Source: CAYZMS01 sp964479625 (GTDB lineage: Bacteria > Bacteroidota > Bacteroidia > Chitinophagales > Saprospiraceae). From it: DNA of 60,479 nt. The position numbers and the translations under genes were made by a program. Shown one piece after another: positions 25,793-35,500 of the stretch (its first letter is position 1; every line of letters begins with the position of its first letter). The notes beneath the pieces are model-generated. The model saw nothing but the letters and a program-made list of their open reading frames with translations, made no database searches and was not told where the DNA came from. Where the stretch lies: assembly GCA_964479625.1 (NCBI GenBank), contig CAYZMS010000025.1, positions 1-60,479 on the forward strand, in the 5' to 3' direction.

Positions 25793-26158
25793 ATGCAACA
25801 TTTCTTTTTTCTGCTTTATGCATTCCTTGGGGCTGCCACCTTTTCGGCTTCCACCGGCGACCAGATCCTGGGCCAATGGGCAAACGAGGATCAAACCGGC
25901 CTCATTGAATTTGTAAAGAACGGCTCCACCTACGAGTCTATAATACGCGAAGCTCCCGATGCGTCGGTCATTGGCCGAAAGCAGATCACCGGATTGAGCT
26001 ACCAGGGAGATAACTCCTACACCGGAGGAGCTATATACATCTTCCAAAAGAATAAAACCACCAAATGTTCCATCCGGCTGATCAGTGAAACAGAACTGGA
26101 ATTGACCGTAAAAGCCGGATTCATCACCCAAAAGCGCATACTAAAAAAACATAGGTAG
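25793..26158 (+). CDS. Small secreted DUF2147-like protein
   Basis: A 121-residue protein with a signal peptide (about 1-18, ending ATFSAS). The mature domain begins GDQILGQWANEDQTGLIEFV and ends with strand-rich text, matching the DUF2147 pattern of a small beta-rich calycin-like exported domain. Function of the family is unknown. It has its own candidate promoter and a rho-independent terminator, so it is a single-gene unit. Confidence 0.65.
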   Translation: MQHFFFLLYAFLGAATFSASTGDQILGQWANEDQTGLIEFVKNGSTYESIIREAPDASVIGRKQITGLSYQGDNSYTGGAIYIFQKNKTTKCSIRLISETELELTVKAGFITQKRILKKHR

Positions 26159-26173
26159 TGTAAAGCCCGGTAT

Positions 26174-26211
26174 GGGGAGGGGCGCCTTCGGGAGTCCCCC
26201 CCCCTTTTTTT
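26174..26211 (+). terminator. Rho-independent terminator with TTCG loop
   Basis: A GC-rich stem (GGGGAGGGGCGCC against GGAGTCCCCCCCC) closes on a TTCG tetraloop at 26187-26190 and is followed by a run of seven T. It terminates the DUF2147-like gene before the exporter operon. Confidence 0.8.
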
Positions 26212-26239
26212 AAAAGCTCCAATTCAAAATACCTCAAGC

Positions 26240-27559
26240 ATGAAACATTGGATACTATCCGCCTTTATGGGCCTTGGGCTTGCCGCCCAGGGGCAGGTCC
26301 AGTTTACCTCCTTTAAAGAGGTAATGGATTATGCTGATGCACACGCCATCGCCATTCAGAGCGCATTGATTAGCGAGCAGATCGCCAAATCCGAAAAAAA
26401 GGAAGCCAGGTCCTATTTGCTACCGGAACTTAGCTCCTCGCTGGGATATAATGACAATATCACCTTACAACCCACCTTGATCCCGGCTCAGGCTTTCAAC
26501 CCGGAAGCCCCCGAAGGAACTTATCAAGAGTTGACCTTCGGCACGAAATATGTCTATAATGCGGGCCTGCAGGTCCAGTGGGACGTCCTGAATTTTCAAA
26601 AGATCTTTGCTGCCCAAACAGCCGGGTTGTATGAACAAGAAAGCCAACTCCATACGGCTTTAAGTCGCTTCCAGACCTACAACCAGTTGGCATCCACTTA
26701 TTATTCCATTCTGTTAACCGAAGAAGCCCTTAAGATCTACCGGGAAAACCTTCAAACCGCCACCTTCCTATTCGAAAGTGCCGAGGAAAAATACCGTCAG
26801 GGGATGATCAGCGAACCGGATCGAAACCAGGCGGAGATCAACAAATTACAACGGCAGCGGGTCCTCCAGCTTACCGAAAACAACCTAAACCAACTCTACG
26901 TACAACTGCAAAGCCAGTTAAATACCAAAGAACCCCTCCTGATCGAGGATGATCCCAGCCAGTTCCTGCTGGAAGACCTTAGTATTCGAAGCCAGCATCC
27001 TGAGCTCCTACTCGAAGAAGCAAAACTGGATACCTATGCATCCCTGCTGAAAAAGGAAAAAGCCCTGCGGTATCCATCCCTTAGTTTGTTCTATCAGCAA
27101 TACCAGAATTGGGCTACGGATGATTTTTTTGGCTTTTCGAATTCCGAAACCCTACCTCAGCAGACCTTTGGGGTGAAAATATCCATGTCTGGCCTGCTGA
27201 GCCCCTCCACCTCCCAAAAGATCAAACAATCGGAATGGCAAGTGGAATTGCAGCAACAGCAAGTGGAATACATCCAACTCGAAAAACAAAAGGAAGACGA
27301 ACTACTACAACTGCTATTCGACCAGGCTTTTGGACAATTGGCAGAAAATAAAGAGATCCTGGCACTTCAGAAGAGCAATGACAAGCATGCAGAAAACAAA
27401 TACCAGGCGGGCCTCATCAGCCTGGAAAGACGGTTGGATCAATACGATGATTTACTTGCAGCGCAGGACAACTACCTGCAAAGCCTGGCAGATTATACCC
27501 TTTCGCAGTACAAGATCTACATCCGGCAAATAGAGTTCCAACCGGAAGACATTAACTAA
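26240..27559 (+). CDS. TolC-family outer membrane efflux protein
   Basis: A 439-residue outer-membrane channel protein with a signal peptide ending GLAAQGQ. Long amphipathic helices carry the two outer membrane efflux (OEP) repeats, with Gln/Glu-rich coiled-coil stretches (for example QESQLHTALSRFQTYNQLAS). ENKYQAGLISLERRLDQYDD is typical of the second repeat. It opens a seven-gene same-strand run that continues with an adaptor, permease and ATPase, so it supplies the exit duct of a tripartite exporter. Length is normal for Bacteroidota TolC proteins. Confidence 0.92.
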   Translation: MKHWILSAFMGLGLAAQGQVQFTSFKEVMDYADAHAIAIQSALISEQIAKSEKKEARSYLLPELSSSLGYNDNITLQPTLIPAQAFNPEAPEGTYQELTFGTKYVYNAGLQVQWDVLNFQKIFAAQTAGLYEQESQLHTALSRFQTYNQLASTYYSILLTEEALKIYRENLQTATFLFESAEEKYRQGMISEPDRNQAEINKLQRQRVLQLTENNLNQLYVQLQSQLNTKEPLLIEDDPSQFLLEDLSIRSQHPELLLEEAKLDTYASLLKKEKALRYPSLSLFYQQYQNWATDDFFGFSNSETLPQQTFGVKISMSGLLSPSTSQKIKQSEWQVELQQQQVEYIQLEKQKEDELLQLLFDQAFGQLAENKEILALQKSNDKHAENKYQAGLISLERRLDQYDDLLAAQDNYLQSLADYTLSQYKIYIRQIEFQPEDIN

Positions 27560-27575
27560 AAACCCATTCCAAGCC

Positions 27576-28673
27576 ATGAATAAAGTTCGAGTAAAACCAA
27601 TCTGGTACGCCCTGAGCGCCCTGTTCCTCTTCACTGCCTGTAATGAAAAAGAGGCTATTCAACCTGTCCGAAAGAACATAGAAGAAGCCGTATTTGCCAG
27701 TGGATACCTGGAGCAAAAAAATAATTACACCGTTTCCACTAAGGTAGAGGGGATCATCCTCGACCTGCCGGTACAGGAAGGGGATACTGTCAAGAAAAAT
27801 GACCTTATCGCCCGGATCGAGAACGAAGTACCCAGTAATAATCTCCAGGATGCCAAGGCGATCTTTGAAGACGCCCGCAGAAATGCAGCACCCGACTCTC
27901 CTCAGTTGCAACACATTCAGGCGCAGATCGACCAGGCGAAAGAACAGTTAAGCTTTGAAAAAGATAATTACCAACGATTCTGGGAATTATATGCTGTAAA
28001 ATCCGTTTCCCAACTCGACCTGGAGCAGGCTGAGCTTCAATATAAAACGGCCCAAAGCAACCTTACTGCTCTTCAAAAAAGCTATCAGGAGCTGCTAAAT
28101 GCTCTACTGTTGAACGTCGAACGCAGCCAGGTCCAGCTAGCTACCCAACAAGCCCTGCTTAATGATTATCAACTCCGGGCGGAGGAAGCAGGCATGGTCA
28201 TAAGTGTTTTTAAAAAGCGGGGCGAATTGACCCGAAGAGGGGAAGCCCTGGCAACTATTGGCAGCGGAGCCTATCTCATCAAGCTATTCGTCGCCGAAGA
28301 AGATATCGCCAAGGTAGACATCGGACAATCCGTGCTTGTGCACCTGAATACCTACCCCAACCGCAGCTTCGAGGCCCAGGTCTCCAAGATCTATCCCGGC
28401 TTCGACGAGGCGGAACAGTCCTACGTCCTGGAAGCCCGCTTCCTTGAACTACCGGAAAAATTGTTTTCCGGAACCCAGCTTCAGGCTAACATCAAGACCG
28501 GGAATCGGAAGGATGTGCTCGTTATCCCCACTGCCTATGTTTCCAAGGGGAATAGGGTTATCCTGGAGAACGGGCAGGAAGTACAGATACTGACGGGCAG
28601 TAAAAATAACAAATGGACCGAGATCCTTGCCGGGATCAACGAATCCGATCGCCTTACCAAACCCACACAATAA
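27576..28673 (+). CDS. HlyD/MacA-type periplasmic adaptor (lipoprotein)
   Basis: A 365-residue membrane-fusion adaptor. The signal ends FLFTAC, a lipobox. The biotinyl-lipoyl half-motifs flank a long coiled-coil hairpin: first half DLPVQEGDTVKKNDLIARIE, hairpin from about 95 to 195, second half ISVFKKRGELTRRGEALATI. A beta-barrel domain follows with VLVHLNTYPNRSFEAQVSKI. It bridges the TolC channel and the ABC permease encoded on either side. Confidence 0.92.
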   Translation: MNKVRVKPIWYALSALFLFTACNEKEAIQPVRKNIEEAVFASGYLEQKNNYTVSTKVEGIILDLPVQEGDTVKKNDLIARIENEVPSNNLQDAKAIFEDARRNAAPDSPQLQHIQAQIDQAKEQLSFEKDNYQRFWELYAVKSVSQLDLEQAELQYKTAQSNLTALQKSYQELLNALLLNVERSQVQLATQQALLNDYQLRAEEAGMVISVFKKRGELTRRGEALATIGSGAYLIKLFVAEEDIAKVDIGQSVLVHLNTYPNRSFEAQVSKIYPGFDEAEQSYVLEARFLELPEKLFSGTQLQANIKTGNRKDVLVIPTAYVSKGNRVILENGQEVQILTGSKNNKWTEILAGINESDRLTKPTQ

Positions 28674-28676
28674 AGT

Positions 28677-29915
28677 ATGAATACCAATCAAAAAATAGCC
28701 AATACTTTTCTGACCTCCAGGGGCAGGCAGCTAATTGTGGCCGTCTTAAGTGTCACCTTTGGCATTTCCATGTATGTCTTCATGAATAGCTTTATGGAGG
28801 GGGTAAACAAGGAACAAACGGAGATCACGTTCACCTCCATGGCACACATTAAGGTTTATAACGAACTGCCCACCGAGGTATCGACCATACTGCCCCAGCC
28901 GGCAAATGACCACTCGGTTCTAATGGTCAGCAATGCCCGCAATATCCGCTATTCGGAAGGGATAAAAAATGCCGCTGATCTAAAAGAACAAATTGCAGGG
29001 CATGCGGCCATTACCGGGCTTACCACCCAACTTAACCAAAACGTATTTATTCGAAACGGGGTCTCCAAGGTCAGTGCCACCCTTTCCGGTGTAGAGACCC
29101 ACAGCGAAGATCAACTATTCAACACCTCCAAATATCTTATCGAGGGAGATCTGTTCGAACTGGACCGGCGCTCCAATGGCATTATTCTGGGTATTGGCCT
29201 GGCTAAAAGCATTGGGGTCGGTATGGGGGACCATGTGACCGTTTCCAGTTCGGAAGGTATTTCCAAAGCCTTTTTGGTGGTAGGCTTAATGGAAACCGGA
29301 TCCATGGGTGCGGATAAGACCAGAGCCCTGGTTTCCATCCAAACTGCCCGGCAGTTATTTTCGAAAAACAAAAGCTACGCCACCGAGATACTCGTCAATG
29401 TAAAAAACTACAACCGGGCAGAGCTGGTTGCAGCCACCATTAATGAGGTTGCCGAATACAAGGTAGAGCCCTGGCAGGAAGGCAACAGCCAGCTGGATGC
29501 CGCCAATATCCTCCGGGATATTATCGCCATTGCCGTTTCCCTGACCATCCTGATCGTTGCCGGATTTGGCATCTACAACATTATGAATATGACGGTAAAT
29601 GAAAAGCTAAAGGAGATCGCTATCCTCAAAGCTATGGGGTTTAATGGTGGTGATGTCATCGAGATTTTCCTTACCCAATCGGTGATCATCGGCTTCCTTG
29701 GCGGACTGACGGGACTGATCCTGGGCAATATTATTGTTCGGCTGGTGGACCAGGTCCCCTTTGAAATAGGGACCTTGAGTACGTTACCGGTCGTTTACCG
29801 GACATCCGACTACCTTTTGGCCTTCTGCTTCGGGCTGATCATCACCTTCATTGCCGGTTACCTTCCTGCACGAAAGGCATCGAAGATCGATCCGGTCGAT
29901 ATTTTACGTGGTTAA
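28677..29915 (+). CDS. MacB/LolC-type ABC transporter permease
   Basis: A 412-residue permease with an N-terminal helix (QLIVAVLSVTFGISMYVFMN), a periplasmic MacB-core domain (about 45-260) and three C-terminal helices. The FtsX motif reads GIYNIMNMTVNEKLKEIAIL then KAMGFNGGDV, and the protein ends ARKASKIDPVDILRG. It works with the separate ATPase encoded 12 bases downstream, so this is the split version of MacB. It starts 3 bases after the adaptor stop. Likely cargo includes small molecules, peptides or lipoproteins; not determinable here. Confidence 0.92.
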   Translation: MNTNQKIANTFLTSRGRQLIVAVLSVTFGISMYVFMNSFMEGVNKEQTEITFTSMAHIKVYNELPTEVSTILPQPANDHSVLMVSNARNIRYSEGIKNAADLKEQIAGHAAITGLTTQLNQNVFIRNGVSKVSATLSGVETHSEDQLFNTSKYLIEGDLFELDRRSNGIILGIGLAKSIGVGMGDHVTVSSSEGISKAFLVVGLMETGSMGADKTRALVSIQTARQLFSKNKSYATEILVNVKNYNRAELVAATINEVAEYKVEPWQEGNSQLDAANILRDIIAIAVSLTILIVAGFGIYNIMNMTVNEKLKEIAILKAMGFNGGDVIEIFLTQSVIIGFLGGLTGLILGNIIVRLVDQVPFEIGTLSTLPVVYRTSDYLLAFCFGLIITFIAGYLPARKASKIDPVDILRG

Positions 29916-29927
29916 AATCCAAGCATT

Positions 29928-30596
29928 ATGAAAGCATTATCTGTTCAGCAGGTGAATAAATATTTCCACCAACCGTTAGAATTCCATGTTCTAAAAGACA
30001 TTTCCTTCGACATATCCAAGGGAGAGTTTGTGGCCATTATGGGAAAATCAGGTTCGGGAAAATCCACACTACTCTACCTGCTTTCGACCATGGATACCGA
30101 GTACCAGGGAAGTATTACCATAAATGGATCAAGGGTGACGGGGCTTCGACAAAATCAGCTGGCACGCTTTCGAAACGAACACATTGGCTTCGTTTTTCAA
30201 TTCCATTTTCTTTTGCCGGAATTTACCGTGTTGGAAAATATCATGCTGCCCGCTTTAAAGCTCAACAAAAAGAATAAGGATGAGATCGAACACCATGCCA
30301 TAGAGCTTATTCAACTGCTGGATATCAAAGGGCAGGAACTCAAGAAAGCCTCCCGGATCTCCGGTGGTCAACAACAACGAGTAGCTATTGCACGGGCGCT
30401 GATCAATGATCCCGCCATCGTTATGGGGGACGAGCCCACCGGCAACCTGGATTCCAGAAACACTCAAATTGTCTTCGAAATTTTTCGGGAATTGGCGCAA
30501 GAACGGGGGCAGACTATTATCGCTGTTACCCACGATGATGAATTTGCAGCCAACTGTGACAGGATCATCGAATTATCTGATGGAGCTCTTCTTTAA
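29928..30596 (+). CDS. MacB/LolD-type ABC transporter ATP-binding protein
   Basis: A 222-residue ATPase. Walker A is GKSGSGKST (about 39-47), the Q-loop is VFQFHFLLPEFTVLENIMLP, the signature is ISGGQQQR and Walker B is IVMGDEPTGNLDS, with the switch His in VTHDDEFA. The sequence groups it with the LolD/MacB subfamily. The Walker B aspartate and glutamate are intact. It energises the permease encoded immediately upstream. Confidence 0.94.
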   Translation: MKALSVQQVNKYFHQPLEFHVLKDISFDISKGEFVAIMGKSGSGKSTLLYLLSTMDTEYQGSITINGSRVTGLRQNQLARFRNEHIGFVFQFHFLLPEFTVLENIMLPALKLNKKNKDEIEHHAIELIQLLDIKGQELKKASRISGGQQQRVAIARALINDPAIVMGDEPTGNLDSRNTQIVFEIFRELAQERGQTIIAVTHDDEFAANCDRIIELSDGALL

Positions 30597-30610
30597 ATCA
30601 ACACCTTTTC

Positions 30611-31384
30611 ATGAAAAAACAAGCATGCCGGGCAATGACACGATTGGCCTTATTGGGCATTTTACCCTTTCTGGCATTTGGACCAACAGTAAATGCCCAG
30701 GAGCAGGAATGGGAACTTGACAAGTTAAAAAAGCGGGAAGCCGAAAAAAGCAGAGCCCTGGATTCCTTACTGGTCCATCTGGAGGACCGCTGGGAGTTGA
30801 AACTAGCCTATGGCAGATGGTTCTTTAGTCAATCGGCAAGGTCCCGGCAAGAAGAGTTGTTCTTTTTACCCAACCAATTGGCGCTTGTGCAGTTGATGGG
30901 TAATTGGCATTTTAGTGAACAGGCCTTTGCCCATTTTGGGTTCGGAATACAGATCAAAAGAGACATTCCTCCCACGCCGAACCTGTTTTCGGTATTATCG
31001 GGAGACGATATAGACCTGGAGGGATCCGGAACCATATTATTACCTTTAGAGCTGGGAATAAATTATTACCTGACCCAAACCAGGTTTCGACCCGTAGTGG
31101 GTTTCAATTTGGGAACGATCTGGGCCAATGGACAATATACCCTGGCTGAAGGGAACCTGTCGAATGGCGTAGAAAGAACGGACTTCAATATTAGGGGAAA
31201 TGCGCTTTTTTCAGGTATCCGTACCGGTTTCGACTATCGATCGGGTAAACGCACTAATTTAGGCTTGACCTTAAGCTATTCCCTGTCGGAAAAATTCAAC
31301 GATCCGGTAGGGGGATTTTTTCGTTATCAGGGTACTTCGGCCAGCATTAGTTATTCTTTAATTTTTGGAGTTGGAAAGCCATAA
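30611..31384 (+). CDS. Predicted outer-membrane beta-barrel protein of the exporter operon
   Basis: A 257-residue exported protein with signal peptide ending VNAQEQ, a short charged helix (DKLKKREAEKSRALDSLL) and then alternating amphipathic strands (ELKLAYGRWFF, LALVQLMGNWHF, FAHFGFGIQIKR, FRPVVGFNLGTIW, SGIRTGFDYR) ending with a typical barrel C-terminus. I recognise no family. It lies between the ABC ATPase and the sensor kinase, overlapping the kinase start by one base, so it probably works with the exporter or its sensing system. Confidence 0.7.
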   Translation: MKKQACRAMTRLALLGILPFLAFGPTVNAQEQEWELDKLKKREAEKSRALDSLLVHLEDRWELKLAYGRWFFSQSARSRQEELFFLPNQLALVQLMGNWHFSEQAFAHFGFGIQIKRDIPPTPNLFSVLSGDDIDLEGSGTILLPLELGINYYLTQTRFRPVVGFNLGTIWANGQYTLAEGNLSNGVERTDFNIRGNALFSGIRTGFDYRSGKRTNLGLTLSYSLSEKFNDPVGGFFRYQGTSASISYSLIFGVGKP

Positions 31385-32403
31385 TGAATACCTCTTTATA
31401 TAACCGATACCAACTAAGTATCAACCATGTTCTCCCTGTCGTACTGGCGATTGTGCTACCAGGCTTGAGCATCTATTCCAACCCGGGCATGGTATTTGCA
31501 AATACCTACGGATACCTTCTTACCTGGGGGATCACCTCTACAGTGCTATACTATATGTGGCACCTATTATGGTTGGTGTGGGATTTCCATTCCGGCCAAA
31601 AGAAGTGGTGGTTTTTCATTGGCTTGCTGATCCTGGTACTTACCTTAATTACTATCAGCTACCTGGAGCCTTTGAGAGAAAATGAAGCCTATTTCTGGTT
31701 CAACCTGTTAAGAATGCTACTGGCGGGCATTTTAATGCTTGCCATACAATCAGCCATACAGGCGCAGCAAAACATTTCCAGCTTACTATTAGAAAAAGAA
31801 CAAATCCAGTCCGAACAGTACCGGGCTCAGTTAAAAGCCTTACAGGCACAGGTTGACCCTCACTTCCTGTTCAATTCCCTGAATACCCTCCGGTCTATGG
31901 TGCGCCAGCAACACAAGCGGTCAGAAGAATTTGTGATGAGCCTTTCCGACTTCTACCGGAAAACCCTCCATTATAATGAGCACCCTACCCTTCCCCTGTC
32001 CGAAGAACTGCGGGTTATGCAATCCTACCTCTTTGTCATGAAAAGCCGGAATGAAGAAGCCGTGGAGGTAGCCCTTTCGATCGAAGAGCAACTAAGCGGG
32101 CTCCATCTGCCCACTCTGGCATTACAGGTGGTGATCGAAAATTGTTTCAAACACAATAGTATGACCTCCAAAAAACCCCTGCAAATAAAGATTTTTAACA
32201 CCAGGGATGATCGGATCGTCATCCATAACAATCGGCAACCCAGGATCGTAGACCAGGATTCGTCAGGCCTTGGGCTCAACCTGTTACGCAAAAGATATGA
32301 ACTCTTAGGGGTGTCGGACGGGCTCCTGGTTTCGGAAACAGAGCAGAATTTTGAAGTGAAATTAAAGCTCCTCAAGCCCCAAAATAGATTGCAAAGCGTA
32401 TGA
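31384..32403 (+). CDS. LytS/YehU-type sensor histidine kinase
   Basis: A 339-residue membrane kinase. Four helices occupy about 15-125, then a coiled-coil (LLLEKEQIQSEQYRAQLKAL) and the His-kinase domain, with phospho-accepting His in QVDPHFLFNSLNTLRSMVRQ. The ATPase N-box is VVIENCFKHNSM and the G-box SGLGLNLLRKRYELL. Its stop overlaps the LytTR regulator start (ATGA). It is the LytS class that pairs with LytTR regulators and is located after the exporter genes. Confidence 0.92.
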   Translation: MNTSLYNRYQLSINHVLPVVLAIVLPGLSIYSNPGMVFANTYGYLLTWGITSTVLYYMWHLLWLVWDFHSGQKKWWFFIGLLILVLTLITISYLEPLRENEAYFWFNLLRMLLAGILMLAIQSAIQAQQNISSLLLEKEQIQSEQYRAQLKALQAQVDPHFLFNSLNTLRSMVRQQHKRSEEFVMSLSDFYRKTLHYNEHPTLPLSEELRVMQSYLFVMKSRNEEAVEVALSIEEQLSGLHLPTLALQVVIENCFKHNSMTSKKPLQIKIFNTRDDRIVIHNNRQPRIVDQDSSGLGLNLLRKRYELLGVSDGLLVSETEQNFEVKLKLLKPQNRLQSV

Positions 32404-33158
32404 ATATACTGATCGTAGAAGATGAAGCCTACACCGCCGCCCTGCTGCAGGAGATCATCGAGCAGGATGAGGATTTTATGGTTACCGAAAAACTCGAATC
32501 GATAGCGGAGACTATTGAATATTTAAGTAAATACCAGAACCGACTGGATCTTTTATTCTTCGATATTCAATTAGCGGACGGGCACAGTTTTGAGATCTTT
32601 AAGCATATGGATGTCACCAAGCCGGTGGTATTCTGTACCGCATTTGACGAGTATGGCCTTCAGGCGATCAAAAATAATGGTATCGATTATGTTTTAAAAC
32701 CTTTCCAGGAAGCAGAAATTCATCAGGCCCTAAAAAAATACAAACGGTTTATTGCCAGTTTACGCACTAAGCAATCTGCTCCCCTCCAATTGGCCACCGA
32801 CTCTTCAAAGCGTTATCAACAGCAATTCATCACTCCACACAAGGAAAGATCCATTATCAAGAAAGCCGAGGAGGTTGCCTTATTTGCAGTAGAAACAGAA
32901 ACTGTTTATTTGTATTCGCTCAGCGGAAAGCGCTACTCCTTATTTAAAAGCATGGATTATCTCGAATCCGCTTGTGATCCCGGGCAATTCTTCCGGATCA
33001 ACCGGCAAATGCTGGTCAACCGGTCTGCTGTTCTTTCTTTCGAGCCTTATTTTAACCGAAAGATCGTCCTCCAGCTACAAGTAAAGCCAAAGGAAAAACC
33101 CGTCGTCAGCCGGTTAAAAGTAAGCGCCTTTAAGGATTGGCTGGAAAAGGGTGGGTGA
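32400..33158 (+). CDS. LytTR-family response regulator
   Basis: A 252-residue regulator with an N-terminal receiver (about 1-115; acidic pocket VEDEAY, phospho-Asp in LLFFDIQLADGHSF, Lys in VLKPFQEAEI) and a C-terminal LytTR DNA-binding domain (about 150-250; FRINRQMLVNRSAVLSFEPY). It is the cognate partner of the upstream kinase. It probably controls the exporter operon it ends, which is inferred from position. Confidence 0.93.
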   Translation: MNILIVEDEAYTAALLQEIIEQDEDFMVTEKLESIAETIEYLSKYQNRLDLLFFDIQLADGHSFEIFKHMDVTKPVVFCTAFDEYGLQAIKNNGIDYVLKPFQEAEIHQALKKYKRFIASLRTKQSAPLQLATDSSKRYQQQFITPHKERSIIKKAEEVALFAVETETVYLYSLSGKRYSLFKSMDYLESACDPGQFFRINRQMLVNRSAVLSFEPYFNRKIVLQLQVKPKEKPVVSRLKVSAFKDWLEKGG

Positions 33159-33327
33159 CAGACAGGAGGTAGGGAAGGTTATTGGTATTGTGAAGTAATC
33201 AACCCTGCTTTGCCCCATGCTATCAAACCTATCACCTAAAGGCCATTTGACTTACCCAAAAATTAGACCCTGATTTTCTGCTTATCCTAGTTGAAGAAGA
33301 GGCTCCCCGGTTTAACCGCTGGATACT

Positions 33328-35253
33328 CTATTGTTTCAAAATCTTATGTACTTCAACTCCATCAGCTGTAGTCCAGCTCAATAGATACATGCCGGGCGGG
33401 AAAGGTAGAAGGTCCAGGGTAGCAAGCTGCCCAGGAGGCAATAAAAGGGTTTGCAAGACACGTCCCTGAATATTCAACAGATTGATTTCCAAAGAATCGT
33501 GGAGATCATCCGACTCAGACGAGCATGCAATAAAAAGCTTTTCCCTGACCGGGTTGGGCCAAATTCGAATTCGTTTTAAGGTAGTGATTTCGCTTTCCGG
33601 AAAAGGCGTTTCCAATTTATGGAAAGGTTCTGCCAACTGGCTGCAAGAAGTAATTTGAGCAGTGACCTGGCTACCTTTTGGCGCGTAAAAACCGGGCAAC
33701 CAACGTATGACTTTCCCAGCTTTAAAGTCTACCTGCGTACCGGTAGCAAGTATTCCGGAGGCAATGAGAGAATCAGCTGCCTGGTAGGAGGTCCCAGAAG
33801 AAGAAGTATTTAACACAACTTCCAGGTTTTGCGGACAGTTCTCTTTGGCAAGGTGAACAGTATGTCCCAGGTCGTTCAAACCAGTTGTTGCCTCCCAGAT
33901 CCCGTCATTTGCCAGCCGAATGGAAAAGCGTGGGTCACTTTGCAAGTTTGGATGAACATCCGGGAAACGCAACAATAAATGATACACCCCAATGGGTAAG
34001 GTATCCGGCATCGAAATTTGAAGTGCATAATTACAAAGGCTACCCCCTTCACAATATCGAAGGTCCATTCCAGAAACTGGCAGGAAATAACTCATTCCAC
34101 TAACAGATTCGCGCAAAACCAACTCCACCGGCCGGTATTTAACCAGAGCCGCCCAGCCCAGGTTTTCAAAAGTTAATTGAACGGAAAAGGAGGCCCCAAT
34201 CAGCATAGTATCCGGTAGATTAGCCTCTTGCAACGCCAGGCGATATCCTAATTGTTTTCGAACGATCTCAAAACAACCCTCATCCTTCCATCGCTGCAAT
34301 ACTTCAGGTCGATAATAGTCATTGAGGTAGGTCCAGTGAAATCGGCCTAATTCCCTAAGGGCGTTGTTACAATTCGTATATACTTCATTATCCCTGCAAC
34401 TCTCCCCTCCCATTAATAGATAGCGGCTTTCTGTTCGCCAATAGGGCTTTTCGACCAAGGTATCTAAAAAGGTGTAGTCGTTAAAGTCAGCCAAAAAACA
34501 ATCATTATGCCAGGCTAACCGGCTTTTCGGGCTTCCAGAAAAAGCTTCACTTTTTGTAAGGGAGTCATCCGGTATTGTCAGGCCCAAATAAGCAGATTTT
34601 AACAATGGATAACGCAGGGATACAGTTTGATCTAAGGGTAACCATTTCAAAAGGCTATCTGTGACCGCGTTTCGTCGAGCCTGTTGTTGGGGTGTGATCG
34701 CTCCCTGAGCCAAAGAACCAAACAAATCGCTATAGTAGTTCTCACCCCATGTACCAAAAAAGCCCTGGTGAACAGTTAAAATGACGTCGGAATTATTAGC
34801 CAGTATGGGCCCAAGTTGGTGAATATGCTGGTACAGCAATTCCAAAGGTGGTGTATCATTATACGGCGAGACTGGCTGGTCATTCTCATCATAGGGTAAT
34901 ACATCCGTATAGGCAAAGCGGACGATAGCTTTGACACCTGCCAAGCGCAAGGTTTCGAAATCCTGTTCAATAGCCTGTAATAAGGCGTTACTCAGGCTAT
35001 CTGCAAAAAAGCCATCCAGGTAAAAAATGCGGTAGATCAAACTTTGCCCCTTCTGGTCACGCAATTCCTGTAGCTCATGGGCCGATAAATAAGAATAACT
35101 TCCGGAAGTTCGGGTCTCAAAATACTGATACATACCCCGTTCTGGATTAATGAAATCTTCCGAGCTGTAAGGATAGGTGTATTGACTTTGGGACCACACC
35201 GACCTAGATGTATGGGTCACTAAAAAAACCAGAAATAACAGGCTTAAACGCAT
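33328..35253 (-). CDS. DUF4874/DUF4832 protein secreted by the type IX system
   Basis: A 641-residue secreted protein. After a signal peptide (ending SVWSQSQ) comes a DUF4874 domain (about 25-190; INPERGMYQYFETRTSGSYS and LTVHQGFFGTWGENYYS) and a DUF4832 domain (about 200-410), a TIM-barrel-like region resembling glycoside-hydrolase folds. A C-terminal segment (from about 560, IRIWPNPVREKLFIACSSE, ending MYLLSWTT then KILKQ) is the type A T9SS sorting domain. A linker holds an Ig/immunoglobulin-like stretch. The function of DUF4832 proteins is unknown; a polysaccharide-active role is only a guess. It is convergent with the LytTR gene. Confidence 0.88.
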   Translation of the reverse strand: MRLSLLFLVFLVTHTSRSVWSQSQYTYPYSSEDFINPERGMYQYFETRTSGSYSYLSAHELQELRDQKGQSLIYRIFYLDGFFADSLSNALLQAIEQDFETLRLAGVKAIVRFAYTDVLPYDENDQPVSPYNDTPPLELLYQHIHQLGPILANNSDVILTVHQGFFGTWGENYYSDLFGSLAQGAITPQQQARRNAVTDSLLKWLPLDQTVSLRYPLLKSAYLGLTIPDDSLTKSEAFSGSPKSRLAWHNDCFLADFNDYTFLDTLVEKPYWRTESRYLLMGGESCRDNEVYTNCNNALRELGRFHWTYLNDYYRPEVLQRWKDEGCFEIVRKQLGYRLALQEANLPDTMLIGASFSVQLTFENLGWAALVKYRPVELVLRESVSGMSYFLPVSGMDLRYCEGGSLCNYALQISMPDTLPIGVYHLLLRFPDVHPNLQSDPRFSIRLANDGIWEATTGLNDLGHTVHLAKENCPQNLEVVLNTSSSGTSYQAADSLIASGILATGTQVDFKAGKVIRWLPGFYAPKGSQVTAQITSCSQLAEPFHKLETPFPESEITTLKRIRIWPNPVREKLFIACSSESDDLHDSLEINLLNIQGRVLQTLLLPPGQLATLDLLPFPPGMYLLSWTTADGVEVHKILKQ

Positions 35254-35481
35254 GCCCTAAAAATACAAATTGTAATTGGTAGAGTCAATTGTACATAGGG
35301 GACAGTGAATCCACCCCCGGATAAAGTTAAGAGGTAGGGTTTCCCCATTCCCGACCACCTGAATTTGCTTTGGAAAGCTGACTTGTCAGCAAAATCTTCT
35401 CCTTTCAGCTGCCATCATACCCAATAAAATTAAGAATCCTGCTTATCTTGCCGCCTGTATACCCTAAAATGCTATTTACCG

Positions 35482-35500
35482 GCCGGTTTTTCAAACCGGC
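35482..35500 (+). promoter_or_regulatory. Perfect hairpin in the leader of the sugar porter gene
   Basis: GCCGGTTT (35482-35489), loop TTC, AAACCGGC (35493-35500), ending 23 bases before the ATG at 35524. It has no U-tract. It could be an operator or a leader hairpin that controls translation. A TATCTTGC-like -7 element lies upstream near 35443. Confidence 0.4.

Noticed and set aside
25562..25908. Small plus-strand open frames in the gap after the M43 gene
   Set aside because: No signal or family match, and they run into the DUF2147-like gene in another frame.
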